DNA of 64,000 nucleotides. Source: Novosphingobium sp. 9 (GTDB lineage: Bacteria; Pseudomonadota; Alphaproteobacteria; Sphingomonadales; Sphingomonadaceae). The stretch lies in assembly GCF_025340265.1 (NCBI RefSeq), contig NZ_CP022707.1, positions 1,116,501 to 1,180,500 of the forward strand. Reading direction: 5' to 3'. Each line of letters opens with the position of its first letter. The first letter of the stretch is position 1. The position numbers and the translations under genes are program-made. Of the stretch, positions 1-9,520 are shown in pieces. The notes below the pieces were generated by a model. That model was given only the letters and a program-made list of their open reading frames with translations, was not told the DNA's origin and did no database searches.

Positions 1-1013
1 CCCGCGCTGATGATCGCCAGCCACCTCGATTCGGTGCGCGACGGTGGGGCTTACGATGGGCCGCTCGGCATCATGCTGGGCATCGAGGCGGTCACGGCGC
101 TGCATGCCAAGGGGCGGCGCCTGCCCTTCGCCATCGAGGTCTATGCCTTCGGGGACGAGGAAGGCTCGCGCTTTCCCGCCGCGATGCTTACCAGCCGGGC
201 GGTCGCGGGCACGCTGGAGCCCGAGGCGCTCGATCTGGCGGACAACGCGGGCGTATCGCTGGCCGAGGCGGGTGTCGATCTGATCGATTACCTCTCCGCC
301 AAGCGCTCGCCGCGCGAGATTTTCGCCTATCTCGAAACGCATATCGAACAGGGCCCGGTGCTGGAGGCGGCAGGGCTTGCCGTGGGCACCGTCACCGGGA
401 TCGCCGCGCAACTGCGCTATGGCGTGAGCGTGAAAGGCATGGCCGGGCACGCGGGCACCACCGCGATGCCGCTGCGCCGCGATGCCATGGCGGGCGCCGC
501 CGAGATGGTGCTGGCCGCCGAGCGGATCGCCCGCGCCGATGCGTCCGATCTTGTCGCCACGGTGGGCAAGCTGGAAACGCTGCCGGGCGCGGCCAACGTG
601 ATCGCGGGCGAAGTGCGCTTCACGCTCGACGTGCGTTCGGGGGATGCGGCGCGGCGCGACCGGGCCGCGCTCGACATTCTCGCCGCGTTCGAGCGGGTCG
701 CGTCGGATCGCGGCCTGACGCTCGATGTCTCGCTGATCCACGACCTTGCCCCAGTCCCTGCGCCCCGGCGCTGATGGACCTGATGGACGCGGCGCTGGCC
801 GATGTCGGGCAGCCGGTGTTCCGGCTTGTCTCGGGCGCAGGCCACGATGCCATGAACATGGCCGCGCTGTGCCCCACTGCGATGCTGTTCGTGCGCTGCC
901 GGGGCGGGGTGAGCCACAATCCTGCCGAACATGTCGAGCCTGCCGATGCGGATATCGCGCTTCAGGTCATGCTCGGCTTTATCGACCGCCTTGGAGCGAC
1001 GTATCATGCCTGA
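1..1013 (+). pseudogene. Allantoate amidohydrolase (M20 family), 5' cut by window edge, one frameshift
   Basis: This is a metal-dependent amidohydrolase of the M20 hydantoinase/carbamoylase family. It hydrolyses allantoate to ureidoglycine, ammonia and CO2. The open frame runs from base 1 and shows the family's metal-site signatures: SHLDSVRDGGAYDGPLG, DEEGSRF, THIEQGP and, near the end, SGAGHDAMNMA. The frame is lost near 749-758. Residues up to HDLAP lie in one frame, and CAPALMDLMDAALADVG onward lies in another. One extra C in the C-run at 749-752 or 756-758 restores the protein. The stop at 1011-1013 overlaps the start of the next gene, as in an operon. The N-terminus lies outside the window. 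Family identity is firm; allantoate rather than another N-carbamoyl substrate is inferred from the neighbours. Confidence 0.85.
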
Positions 1014-2248
1014 CCTCGATCCCCAGCTCTTCGGCGAGATCGACCCGCCCAGCGCCTGCTGATGGGGCCGGGGCCGGTCAATGCCCACCCGCGCGTGCTG
1101 CGCGCGATGAGCGCGGACCTGCTCGGCCAGTTCGATCCCGAGATGACCGGCTACATGGAGCAGGTCATGGCGCTCTACCGGCCGATCTTCGGGACGCAGA
1201 ACCGCTGGACGATGCTGGTCGACGGCACCGCGCGCGCCGGGATCGAGGCGGCGCTCGTCAGCCTTGTCGCGCCGGGCGATACTGTGCTGGTGGTCAACTT
1301 CGGGCGCTTCGGCCTGCTGCTGACAGAGATACTCCAGCGCATCGGCGCCAGGATCGAGACGGTGGAAGCGCCGTGGGGCGAGACGGTGCCGATGGACGCC
1401 ATCGCCGAGGCGATCCACCGCACCGCGCCGCATGTCGTCGCGACGATCCACGGCGATACCTCGACGACGATGGCGCAGCCGCTCGAAGGTTTCGGCGCAC
1501 TGTGCCGGGCGGCGGGCGCGCTGAGCTATGTCGATGCCACTGCCACTATTGGCGGCATGGAACTGGCGGCGGACCGCTGGGATGTCGATGTCGTCACCGG
1601 GGGCTGCAGAAGTGCCTCGGCGGCCCGTCCGGCTCGGCGCCGATTACGATCTCCGAGGCAGCGGCAGAGCACATCTTTGCGCGCCGTCATGTCGAGGCGG
1701 GTATCCGCATGCCGGGCCTTACCGACGGGGCGGGGCCGCGCATCGGCTCGAACTACTTCGACCTCGCGATGATCATGGACTACTGGTCAGAGAAGCGCCT
1801 CAATCACCACACCGAGGCGACCTCGATGCTCTATGCTGCGCGCGAATGTGCCCGCGTGGCGCTGGGCGAGGGGCTGGCGGCGCGCTATGCCCGCCATGCC
1901 AGCGCGGGCAGGGCGATGACGGCGGGGTTGCGCGCGATGGGCCTGACCGTGTTCGGCACCGATGCCACGCGCATGACCAACGTCACCGGCGTCCATATTC
2001 CCGAGGGGCTCGACGGCGAGGCGGTGCGCCGCGCCATGCGCGAGCTGTTCGAGATCGAGATCGGCACTGCATTCGGGCCGTTGCAGGGCAAGATCTGGCG
2101 GATCGGCGCGATGGGTTACAACGCGATGCGCCACAAGGTGCTGGCGACGCTCGCCGCGCTGGAGGCGTGCCTGACGATGAACGGCGTGACCGTGCCGCTG
2201 GGCGAGGCGGTGCCTGCCGCCATTGCCGCATGGGAGCGCGAGGCATGA
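1006..2248 (+). pseudogene. (S)-ureidoglycine-glyoxylate aminotransferase, PLP-dependent, two frameshifts
   Basis: This PLP enzyme of the alanine-glyoxylate aminotransferase class (PucG-like) transfers the amino group of ureidoglycine to glyoxylate, giving oxalurate and glycine. ATG at 1006 overlaps the previous stop. The reading frame breaks twice. After MPDLDPQLFGEIDPP, one missing C at 1048-1050 hides QRLLMGPGPVNAHPRV. Near 1599-1604, one missing G or C falls just before LQKCLGGPSG, which holds the likely PLP-binding lysine. The three segments join into one protein of about 414 residues with normal family features (MGPGPVN at the start, GSNYFDL and IWRIGAMGYNA late). Both breaks lie in G/C runs, so sequencing error is a likely cause. 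The stop overlaps the next ATG. Confidence 0.83.
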
Positions 2249-3144
2249 TCGAGCGCGATCTTGTCGGCTACGGCCAGACGCCGCCCGATCCACGCTGGCC
2301 GAACGGCGCGCGGGTGGCGGTGCAGTTCGTCGTCAATTACGAGGAGGGCGCGGAGAATTCCGTCCTCAACGGCGACAAGGGTTCCGAGGCGTTCCTGTCC
2401 GAGATGGTCGGCGCGGGTAGCCACCCCGACCGGGCGATGGCGATGGAAAGCCTCTATGAATACGGCAGCCGCGCCGGGTTCTGGCGCCTGCATCGGCTGT
2501 TCACCGAACGCGGCCTTCCCGTGACGGTGTTCGGCGTCGCCAAGGCGCTGGCGATGAACCCGGAAGCGGTCGCGGCGATGCAGGCGGCGGACTGGGAGAT
2601 TGCCAGCCACGGTCTTCGCTGGATCGACTATCAGTATGTGCCCGAGGACGAGGAGCGCGCGCATATCGCCGCCGCCATCGCCCTGCACGAGAAGGTGACG
2701 GGTGCGCGTCCGCTCGGCTGGTATCAGGGGCGGACCTCGCCCAACACCGCAAGGCTCGTCGCCGAGGAGGGCGGGTTCCTCTACGATGCCGACAGCTATG
2801 CCGACGATCTGCCCTACTGGGACCGGCGCCATGCCGCGGCAAATGGCGGGAAGGCCCAACTGGTGGTGCCCTACACGCTCGACGTCAACGACATGAAGAT
2901 CGTCGCGCTCAACGGCTTTACAGAGGGCGAGCAGTTCTTCCGCTACTTGCGCGACACCTTCGACCAGCTTTGCGAGGAGGGCGGGCGGATGATGTCGGTC
3001 GGCCTCCACGCGCGCATCGCGGGGCGTCCCGGTCGGGCGCGTGCGCTCGCGCGGTTCCTCGATCACGTCCTGAACAGCGGCGAGGCATGGGTCGCCCGCC
3101 GCATCGATATCGCCCGCCACTGGATGGAGGTACACCCGGCATGA
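2245..3144 (+). CDS. puuE: Allantoinase PuuE (polysaccharide-deacetylase fold)
   Basis: The 299-residue protein resembles PuuE, the cofactor-independent allantoinase of the polysaccharide deacetylase (NodB) fold that opens allantoin to allantoate. Typical features are GYGQTPPDPRWPNGARVAVQ near the N-terminus, NYEEGAENSVLNGD, EIASHGLRWIDYQ in the middle, and GWYQGRTSPNT. ATG at 2245 overlaps the preceding TGA (ATGA), and the stop overlaps the hpxZ start in the same way. This indicates translational coupling. No metal-dependent AllB-type allantoinase is seen here. It acts in the cytoplasm between OHCU decarboxylase and allantoate amidohydrolase. Confidence 0.9.
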   Translation: MIERDLVGYGQTPPDPRWPNGARVAVQFVVNYEEGAENSVLNGDKGSEAFLSEMVGAGSHPDRAMAMESLYEYGSRAGFWRLHRLFTERGLPVTVFGVAKALAMNPEAVAAMQAADWEIASHGLRWIDYQYVPEDEERAHIAAAIALHEKVTGARPLGWYQGRTSPNTARLVAEEGGFLYDADSYADDLPYWDRRHAAANGGKAQLVVPYTLDVNDMKIVALNGFTEGEQFFRYLRDTFDQLCEEGGRMMSVGLHARIAGRPGRARALARFLDHVLNSGEAWVARRIDIARHWMEVHPA

Positions 3145-3521
3145 CCATCAACGATCCCGTTCTTCTGGAAGAAGTCACCGCCGCCTTCATGGAATACGAG
3201 CGCGCGTTGATGGAGGATGATATCCCGGCGATGGACGCGCTGTTCCACGAGGCGCCGACCACCAACCGCTATGGCGTGGGCGAAGTGCTCTATGGCATCG
3301 AGGAAATCCGCGAGTTCCGCAAAGGGCGCGGAGGCTCGCCGCAGCGCAAGCTCGGCAAGGTCTCGATCGTCGTCTACGGCGAGACTTGCGCGACGGCGGA
3401 TGCCGAGTTCTTCCGCGAGAACAGCGAGCGGCGCGGCCGCCAGACGCAGACATGGGTGAAGTTCGCGGAGGGCTGGAAGGTCGTCTCGGCCCATGTCAGC
3501 CTGGAGGGGAGCACCCACTGA
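3141..3521 (+). CDS. hpxZ: HpxZ-like protein (AtzH/SnoaL-like fold), oxalurate branch
   Basis: This 126-residue protein belongs to the family that includes HpxZ of the Klebsiella hpx purine cluster. It is a small NTF2-like/AtzH-like protein, DUF3225 type. Visible features are an N-terminal helix (VTAAFMEYERALMEDDIPAMDALF), the segment NRYGVGEVLYGIEEIREFRKGR, and the ending TWVKFAEGWKVVSAHVS, which is typical of this fold. No catalytic role is proven for the family. The gene sits between puuE and uraD and just downstream of an aminotransferase that makes oxalurate, so a role in oxalurate handling is plausible. ATG at 3141 overlaps the puuE stop. Confidence 0.8.
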   Translation: MTINDPVLLEEVTAAFMEYERALMEDDIPAMDALFHEAPTTNRYGVGEVLYGIEEIREFRKGRGGSPQRKLGKVSIVVYGETCATADAEFFRENSERRGRQTQTWVKFAEGWKVVSAHVSLEGSTH

Positions 3522-3973
3522 TGGCGCTGTCGCACGCCGCCCTGTTCGAGCACAGCCCGTGGGTGGAAGTGCGCGCCGATGCCGCGCCGTCTTCGGGCGA
3601 CCGCTGGGCGGACCTGATGGCGGTGGTCGAGGGGGCGAGCGCGGACGAGCAACTCGCGCTGATCCGCGCCCATCCCGAGCTGGCGGGCAAGGCGGCGATG
3701 GACAGGACGCTCACCGATGCCAGCGCGGCGGAGCAGGCCAGTGCCGGGCTGGACCGGCTGACGCCCGACGAGTTCGCGCGCTTTCATGAGCTGAACGCCG
3801 CCTATCGCGCGCGCTTCGACATGCCTTTCATCATCTGCGTGCGGCTGACCGACAAGGCGGGCATCCTTGCCGCGATGGACGCGCGCCTTGCCCATACCCG
3901 CGAGGCCGAGATCGCCACTGCGCTCGACGAGATCGGCAAGATCGTGCGCCTGCGTCTTGAGGACATGCCATGA
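3521..3973 (+). CDS. uraD: OHCU decarboxylase (2-oxo-4-hydroxy-4-carboxy-5-ureidoimidazoline decarboxylase)
   Basis: This 150-residue enzyme decarboxylates OHCU to S-allantoin, the third step after urate oxidation. Family hallmarks are ALFEHSPWV near the N-terminus, IRAHPELAG (which carries the catalytic histidine), and the ending FDMPFIICVR with a KIVRLRLEDM tail. It is slightly shorter than many homologues because the N-terminal helix before FEHSPW is brief. ATG at 3521 shares one base with the hpxZ stop, and its own stop overlaps the start of the flavoprotein. Its adjacency to the HIU hydrolase gene two genes downstream supports the assignment. Confidence 0.92.
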   Translation: MALSHAALFEHSPWVEVRADAAPSSGDRWADLMAVVEGASADEQLALIRAHPELAGKAAMDRTLTDASAAEQASAGLDRLTPDEFARFHELNAAYRARFDMPFIICVRLTDKAGILAAMDARLAHTREAEIATALDEIGKIVRLRLEDMP

Positions 3974-5421
3974 GCGAGACCCCTGTCAGCGGCCCGATCG
4001 GGCTTCCCACGCTGGAAGCGCAACTCGCGCGCCAGCTTGCGCTTATAGGTCACGGCGGCGAGGACTGGACGCGGCCGCGCACGCATCCCGAAGGGCACGT
4101 CTACGATGTCGTCATCGTCGGCGGCGGGCAGAGTGGCCTCGCCGCCGCCTTCGGCCTGCTGCGCGAGCGGGTGTCGAACATCCTCGTCATCGACGAGGGC
4201 GCCGAGGGCTTCGAGGGGCCATGGGAGACCTATGCCCGCATGGTCACGCTGCGCACGCCCAAGGGGCTGACGCCGATGGACTTCGGCGTCCCCGCGCTGA
4301 CCGTGCAGGCCTGGTACGAAGCGCAGCACGGCGCGCAAGGGTGGGAGGCGCTCGACAAGATTCCGCGCGGGCGTTGGATGGACTATCTGCGCTGGTATCG
4401 CCGCGTGCTGGCGCTGCCGGTGCGCAACGATACCAAGCTTTCGCGGATCGAGCCGCTGGCCGCCGAAGGTCTCCACCGCCTGCACATCGAAGGCGCTGCG
4501 CCGCTGCTGGCACGCAAGGTCGTGCTGGCAACCGGCATCCAGGGTGGTGGCGAGTGGTTCACGCCCGACTTCATCCGCGAGGCCCTGCCGCGCGAGGTCT
4601 ATGCCCACACCAGCGAGCCGATCGATTTCGCGAGCATGGCGGGCAAGCGCATCGGCCTGCTCGGCGGCGGCGCCTCGGCGTTCGACAATGCCAACATGGC
4701 GCTGTCGCTGGGCGTCGGCGCGGTCGAGGTGTTCATGCGGCGCAAGGCCCTGCCGCGCGTCAACCCGATCCGCTTCATGGAGCGGGTGGGCTTCACCGCG
4801 CGCTATCCCGCGCTGTCCGATGCCGAAAAGCACCGGGTGATCGGCAGTTTCCTCGGCCATAACCAGCCGCCGACCAACGACACCTTCCAGCGCGCGGCAT
4901 CATGGCCGGGCTTTGCGCTGCATCTGGGCGCGCCGTGGCTGAGCGTTGCTTACGAGAACGACGAAGTCGTGGTGACGACGCCGCAGGGGCAGCACCGTTT
5001 CGATTTCGTGGTGCTCTCCACCGGCCTCGTCAGTGATCCGAAACTGCGTCCCGAACTGGCAGACGTGGCCGATGCCGTCGCCTGCTGGCGCGATCGCTAC
5101 ACGCCGCCTGCCGGGCAGGAGAACGCGCTGATCGACGCGCATCCCTACCTCGGCCCCGGCTTCGAGCTGACCGCGTGCCATGCCGCCGATGCCCCGCGCC
5201 TGCACGGTCTGTTCGCGTTCAACTATTCCGCGCTCGTCAGCCTGGGCCTCTCCGCCTCGGCGCTGTCGGGCATGAAGACCGCGCTGCCCCGGCTGATCCG
5301 CGCGATCGCCGACCAGCTGTTCCTTGACGATCGCGAGGCGCTGATCGAGGAGTTCGTCGCTTATGACGAGGTGGAGTTCCTGGGCGAATGGCCTGCTCCG
5401 GTGGAAGGCGTGACAGCATGA
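3970..5421 (+). CDS. FAD-dependent oxidoreductase, candidate urate hydroxylase
   Basis: The 483-residue flavoprotein has two Rossmann fingerprints. VVIVGGGQSGLAAA near residue 48 binds FAD, and IGLLGGGASAFDNA near residue 225 probably binds NAD(P)H. This layout resembles flavin-containing and N-hydroxylating monooxygenases. An FVVLSTGLVSDP segment follows, and FNYSALVSLGLSAS lies near the C-terminus. The gene lies between uraD and uraH, whose products process the unstable product of urate oxidation. No classical uricase, HpxO or PuuD gene is visible. A role as urate hydroxylase is therefore likely, possibly of the HpyO type described from Xanthomonas, but this rests on context. It overlaps both neighbours by four bases. 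Confidence 0.7.
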   Translation: MSETPVSGPIGLPTLEAQLARQLALIGHGGEDWTRPRTHPEGHVYDVVIVGGGQSGLAAAFGLLRERVSNILVIDEGAEGFEGPWETYARMVTLRTPKGLTPMDFGVPALTVQAWYEAQHGAQGWEALDKIPRGRWMDYLRWYRRVLALPVRNDTKLSRIEPLAAEGLHRLHIEGAAPLLARKVVLATGIQGGGEWFTPDFIREALPREVYAHTSEPIDFASMAGKRIGLLGGGASAFDNANMALSLGVGAVEVFMRRKALPRVNPIRFMERVGFTARYPALSDAEKHRVIGSFLGHNQPPTNDTFQRAASWPGFALHLGAPWLSVAYENDEVVVTTPQGQHRFDFVVLSTGLVSDPKLRPELADVADAVACWRDRYTPPAGQENALIDAHPYLGPGFELTACHAADAPRLHGLFAFNYSALVSLGLSASALSGMKTALPRLIRAIADQLFLDDREALIEEFVAYDEVEFLGEWPAPVEGVTA

Positions 5422-5750
5422 CCAGTCTTTCCACCCACGTTCTCGACACCATGCACGGCGGCCCGGCGCAGGGCGTCGCGGTCCGGCTGGAAAGCGCGGA
5501 CGGGGTGCTGCTCCATGCCGGGCAGACCAATGCCGATGGGCGCTGCCCCGATCTGCCCGCTACCGCGCCGGGGCGTTACCGGCTGGGCTTTGCGGTGGCG
5601 GACTACTTCCGCGCGCGCGGCGTCGATCTGCCCGAAGTGCCGTTCCTAGACGTGGTGCACATCGATTTCGGGGTCGCGCAAGAGGGCGGGCACTATCACG
5701 TGCCCCTGCTCGTTTCCCCTTACGCCTATTCGACCTATCGCGGGAGCTGA
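5418..5750 (+). CDS. uraH: 5-hydroxyisourate hydrolase (transthyretin-like)
   Basis: This 110-residue transthyretin-related protein hydrolyses 5-hydroxyisourate to OHCU. Diagnostic motifs are STHVLDTMHGGPA at the N-terminus and the C-terminal signature YSTYRGS, which forms part of the active site of the tetramer. HIDFGVAQEGGHYHVPLLVSP precedes it, as in the family. The start is ATG at 5418, overlapping the stop of the flavoprotein. An upstream in-frame ATG at 5388 would add residues not found in the family. No signal peptide is seen, so the enzyme is cytoplasmic. Confidence 0.95.
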   Translation: MTSLSTHVLDTMHGGPAQGVAVRLESADGVLLHAGQTNADGRCPDLPATAPGRYRLGFAVADYFRARGVDLPEVPFLDVVHIDFGVAQEGGHYHVPLLVSPYAYSTYRGS

Positions 5751-5751
5751 T

Positions 5752-7203
5752 GTGACTGTCGCCTTCCTTCTCGACGGCGAAGACGTGCGGATCGAGGAGG
5801 TCGATCCCACCGCGACGCTGCTTGATCATCTGCGCTATCGCCTGCGGCGCACCGGCACCAAGGAAGGCTGCGCGGAAGGCGATTGCGGGGCCTGCACGGT
5901 GCTGGTCGGGGAAACAACGGCGCTGGAGGGTGACGCGGTGCAGTGGCGCGCGGTCAACGCCTGCATCCAGTTCCTGCCGATGCTCCACGGCAAGGCGCTG
6001 ATGACGGTGGAGAGCCTGTCAAAGCCCGATGGCGCGCTCAACCCCTTGCAGAAGGCGATGGCCGAGAACGGGTCTTCGCAATGCGGATTCTGCACGCCGG
6101 GCTTCGTGATGGCGCTGCAAGGCCGCGCGATCGGCGCGCTGGGGCACGAACTTCCGGTGACGGACGCGCTGGCGGGGAACCTGTGCCGTTGCACCGGCTA
6201 TGGCCCGATCCTCGCGGCGGGCAGGGCGGTGACCGCGCTGGCGCAGGACGCCGCCGGGCTGGCCGCAAGGCTGCGCGCGCTGGGTGAGGAAGGTGCGTCA
6301 GGTGAGGTGGGCACGCGGCGCTGGTTCGCCCCGCGCAGCCGTGCCGCGCTCGCCGCGATCCTGGCAGAGCACCCCGAGGCGCGGATCGTCGCGGGGGCAA
6401 CCGACGTGGCGCTGTGGGTCACGAAGGGTTTGCGCGATCTTGATACGCTGGTGTTCGTGGGTGATGTGGCCGACCTACGCACCATCAGCGAGACAGAGGC
6501 GGGCCTCACGCTAGGCGCCGCCGTGCGCCATGCCGAGGCGCATCCTGCGCTCGCCCGCCTGCACCCGGACCTTGGCGAGCTGTGGCGGCGCTTCGCCGGA
6601 TTGCAGGTGCGCAGTGCCGGGACCATCGGCGGCAATATCGCCAACGGCTCGCCCATCGGTGACGGCCCGCCTGCGCTGATCGCGCTCGGCGCCACGCTGA
6701 CGCTGGGCAGTGCAAAGGGCACCCGCACGATCCCGCTGGAGGACTATTTCCTCGGCTATGGCCAGCAGGACCGCGCGCCGGGCGAATTCGTCGAGAGCGT
6801 GTTCATTCCGCGCCCCGCGCCCGATGCGGTGATCCATATCGCCAAGCTCTCACGCCGGTTCGACAGCGATATCTCTGCGGTCTGCGGCGCCATCGCGCTG
6901 ACGGTGCGCGAGGGCACGATCACCGCTGCGCGCGTGGCGTTCGGCGGCATGGCGGCGACGCCGCAGCGCGCGAGCGCCTGCGAGGCGGTGCTCACCGGCG
7001 CGCCTTTCACGATGGCGACGATGGAGGCAGGCGCGGCGGCACTGCATGAGGACTTCACCCCGCTCGACGATGTGCGCGGTTCGGCGGCCTATCGTCTGCG
7101 TGCGGCGGGCAACCTGTTGCGGCGGTTGTATCTGCGCGAACAGGGGCAGGCGATCTCGGTGCTCGATGTCGGGGCAGCGGAAGAGGACGCGCCCCATGGC
7201 TGA
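5752..7203 (+). CDS. xdhA: Xanthine dehydrogenase small subunit XdhA (2Fe-2S and FAD domains)
   Basis: The 483-residue subunit carries the iron-sulfur and FAD modules of xanthine dehydrogenase. The plant-type 2Fe-2S cluster motif is CAEGDCGACTV near residue 43. The second cluster domain shows QCGFCTPGFVMAL and NLCRCTGY. The FAD domain begins near residue 190, with IVAGATDVALWVTKG and SAGTIGGNIANGSPIGD. Translation probably starts at GTG 5752, directly after the uraH stop, because no ATG gives the conserved N-terminus. Electrons from hypoxanthine or xanthine pass from XdhB through this subunit to NAD+. Its C-terminus overlaps the xdhB start by eight bases. Confidence 0.95.
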   Translation: MTVAFLLDGEDVRIEEVDPTATLLDHLRYRLRRTGTKEGCAEGDCGACTVLVGETTALEGDAVQWRAVNACIQFLPMLHGKALMTVESLSKPDGALNPLQKAMAENGSSQCGFCTPGFVMALQGRAIGALGHELPVTDALAGNLCRCTGYGPILAAGRAVTALAQDAAGLAARLRALGEEGASGEVGTRRWFAPRSRAALAAILAEHPEARIVAGATDVALWVTKGLRDLDTLVFVGDVADLRTISETEAGLTLGAAVRHAEAHPALARLHPDLGELWRRFAGLQVRSAGTIGGNIANGSPIGDGPPALIALGATLTLGSAKGTRTIPLEDYFLGYGQQDRAPGEFVESVFIPRPAPDAVIHIAKLSRRFDSDISAVCGAIALTVREGTITAARVAFGGMAATPQRASACEAVLTGAPFTMATMEAGAAALHEDFTPLDDVRGSAAYRLRAAGNLLRRLYLREQGQAISVLDVGAAEEDAPHG

Positions 7204-9520
7204 GCGCGATCCTGCCTGGAGGGGCCTCGCCAAGCCCTCGCACCCGCACGATTCGGCAAGGCTTCATGTCGCCGGCGCGGCGCGCTACGCCGACGATCTG
7301 CCCGAACCGGTTGACATGCTCCACCTCGCCTTCGGGCAGAGCCGCGAGGCGCACGCCCGGATCGTGGCGATGGACCTTGCCGAGGTGCGCGCCGCGCCCG
7401 GTGTCGTCGCGGTCTATACCGCTGCGGACATTCCCGGCGTCAACGATGTCAGCCCGGTCGCGGGGGACGATCGCCTGCTGGCCGATGGCGAGGTGATCTG
7501 CCACGGGCAGGCGCTGTTCCTCGTCGCGGCAACCACGCGCGAGGCCGCCCGGCGCGCCGCCCGTCTGGGCAAGGTCGAATATGAGGTGCTGACGCCGCTC
7601 CTCACCATGGCCGAGGCGCGCGCCGCAGGCTCGCTGATCGAGCCGACCCAGCGCATGGCGCGCGGCGATGCCGCTGCCGCGCTGGAGGTCGCGCCGCGTC
7701 ATGCCTCGGGCGCCTTTGCGATGGGCGGACAGGATCACTTCTATCTCGAGGGCCAGATTGCAATCGCGACGCCGGGGGAGGACGGGCAGATGCATCTGGT
7801 CTCCTCCACCCAGCACCCCAGCGAGGTGCAGCATCTGGTTGCGCATATGCTGCACCTGTCTTCCGCCGATGTGACGGTGGAAGTGCGGCGCATGGGTGGC
7901 GCGTTCGGCGGCAAGGAGACGCAGGCCGCGCTCTACGCCGGGGCCGCCGCGCTCGTCGCCGCGAAGACCGGGCGTCCCGCCAAGATCCGCGCCGACCGCG
8001 ACGACGACATGGTGATGACCGGCAAGCGCCACGAGTTCGAGGTCGCCTACGATGTCGGCTTCGACGACGACGGGCATCTGCTGGCGCTGTCGCTGCGCCT
8101 TGCCTCGCGCTGCGGGGCGACGGTCGATCTCTCGCCGGCGATCAACGACCGCGCGATGTTCCATGCCGACAACTGCTACTGGCTGCCTGACGTGGAGATC
8201 ATCTCCGAACGCCTCAAGACGCACACCGTCTCGGCCACCGCGTTCCGGGGCTTCGGCGGCCCGCAGGGCATGCTGGCGATCGAGCGGATCTGCGATCATG
8301 TCGCGCTGGTGCTCGGGCGCGATCCGCTGGATGTGCGGCTGGCCAATCTCTACGGGCCGGGGCGGGAGGTGACGCCTTATGCCATGGCGATTGCCGACAA
8401 TATCGCGCCCGCGCTGATCGCGCAGCTCCGCCAGACCTCGGACTACGACGCGCGGCGTAAGCAAGTTGAGGCCTTCAACGTCGCGAACGCGGTGCTGAAG
8501 AAGGGCATCGCGCTGACGCCGGTGAAGTTCGGGATCAGCTTCACCACCACGCACCTCAATCAGGCGGGCGCGCTGGTGCATGTCTATGCCGATGGCTCGA
8601 TCCAGGTGAACCACGGCGGCACCGAGATGGGGCAGGGCGTCTACGTCAAGGTGGCGCAGATCGTCGCGGATGTCTTCGCGGTGCCGCTTTCGCAGGTGCG
8701 GATCACTGCGACGCGCACCGACAAGGTGCCCAACACTTCGGCGACGGCGGCGAGTTCCGGCGCGGACCTCAACGGCATGGCGGCGTTCAATGCGGCGATA
8801 GCGATCCGCGAGCGGCTGGTCGATTTCGCCGCGCGCACGTTCGCCTGCGCCCCGACCGAGGTGCTGTTCACGCCGGATGGCGTCGTGATTGGCGGCATGG
8901 CGACGGGGGGCGAGGTGCTGTCGTTCGCCGTGCTCGCCCGCAAGGCGCATGTCGGGCGCGTCTCGTTGTCCTCGACCGGATTCTATGCGACGCCGGGCAT
9001 CGAATACGACCGCGCCGCGCACAAAGGCCGCCCGTTCTACTACTTCGCCTATGGCGCGGCGGTGTCCGAAGTGGTGATCGACACGCTGACCGGCGAGCAC
9101 CGGGTGCTGGGCGTCGATATTCTCCACGATGTCGGCAAGTCGTTGAACCCGGTGATCGACCTTGGCCAGATCGAGGGCGGCTTCATTCAGGGGCAGGGCT
9201 GGCTGACGACAGAGGAACTGGTGTTCGACGCGAAAGGCCGCCTGCTGACGCACAGCCCCGCCACGTACAAGATTCCCACCGCCTCCGACCGGGCGCCGCG
9301 CTTTCGCATCGACCTGTGGCAGGGCGAGAATGTCGAGCCGACGATCAACCGTTCGAAGGCGGTGGGCGAGCCGCCGTTCATGCTGGCGATCTCGGTGTTC
9401 TCGGCGCTGACCGAGGCGGTCGCGGCGACGAACCCGGCGCGCCGCGACGTGCCTGCGCTCGATGCCCCGGCCACGCCCGAGCGCATCCTGGCCGCGATTG
9501 CCGGGCACGCGCCGTGCTGA
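7196..9520 (+). CDS. xdhB: Xanthine dehydrogenase molybdopterin-binding subunit XdhB
   Basis: The 774-residue subunit binds the molybdenum cofactor and oxidises hypoxanthine and xanthine to urate. Motifs typical of the xanthine oxidase family include MGGAFGGKET, FRGFGGPQGM, NHGGTEMGQGVYVKV and SKAVGEPPFML, the last containing the catalytic glutamate. ATG at 7196 lies inside the end of xdhA and gives the conserved N-terminus (KPSHPHDSARLHVAGAARYADD). The longer in-frame extension upstream is not used. It pairs with XdhA as an alpha2beta2 enzyme and depends on XdhC for insertion of sulfurated cofactor. Confidence 0.96.
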   Translation: MAERDPAWRGLAKPSHPHDSARLHVAGAARYADDLPEPVDMLHLAFGQSREAHARIVAMDLAEVRAAPGVVAVYTAADIPGVNDVSPVAGDDRLLADGEVICHGQALFLVAATTREAARRAARLGKVEYEVLTPLLTMAEARAAGSLIEPTQRMARGDAAAALEVAPRHASGAFAMGGQDHFYLEGQIAIATPGEDGQMHLVSSTQHPSEVQHLVAHMLHLSSADVTVEVRRMGGAFGGKETQAALYAGAAALVAAKTGRPAKIRADRDDDMVMTGKRHEFEVAYDVGFDDDGHLLALSLRLASRCGATVDLSPAINDRAMFHADNCYWLPDVEIISERLKTHTVSATAFRGFGGPQGMLAIERICDHVALVLGRDPLDVRLANLYGPGREVTPYAMAIADNIAPALIAQLRQTSDYDARRKQVEAFNVANAVLKKGIALTPVKFGISFTTTHLNQAGALVHVYADGSIQVNHGGTEMGQGVYVKVAQIVADVFAVPLSQVRITATRTDKVPNTSATAASSGADLNGMAAFNAAIAIRERLVDFAARTFACAPTEVLFTPDGVVIGGMATGGEVLSFAVLARKAHVGRVSLSSTGFYATPGIEYDRAAHKGRPFYYFAYGAAVSEVVIDTLTGEHRVLGVDILHDVGKSLNPVIDLGQIEGGFIQGQGWLTTEELVFDAKGRLLTHSPATYKIPTASDRAPRFRIDLWQGENVEPTINRSKAVGEPPFMLAISVFSALTEAVAATNPARRDVPALDAPATPERILAAIAGHAPC

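Noticed and set aside
7055..9508. Long reverse-strand frame of over 800 codons opposite xdhB
   Set aside because: It is the mirror of a strongly recognised forward gene. Its translation is Arg/His/Gln-rich with no known motif, as expected from GC-rich codon bias.
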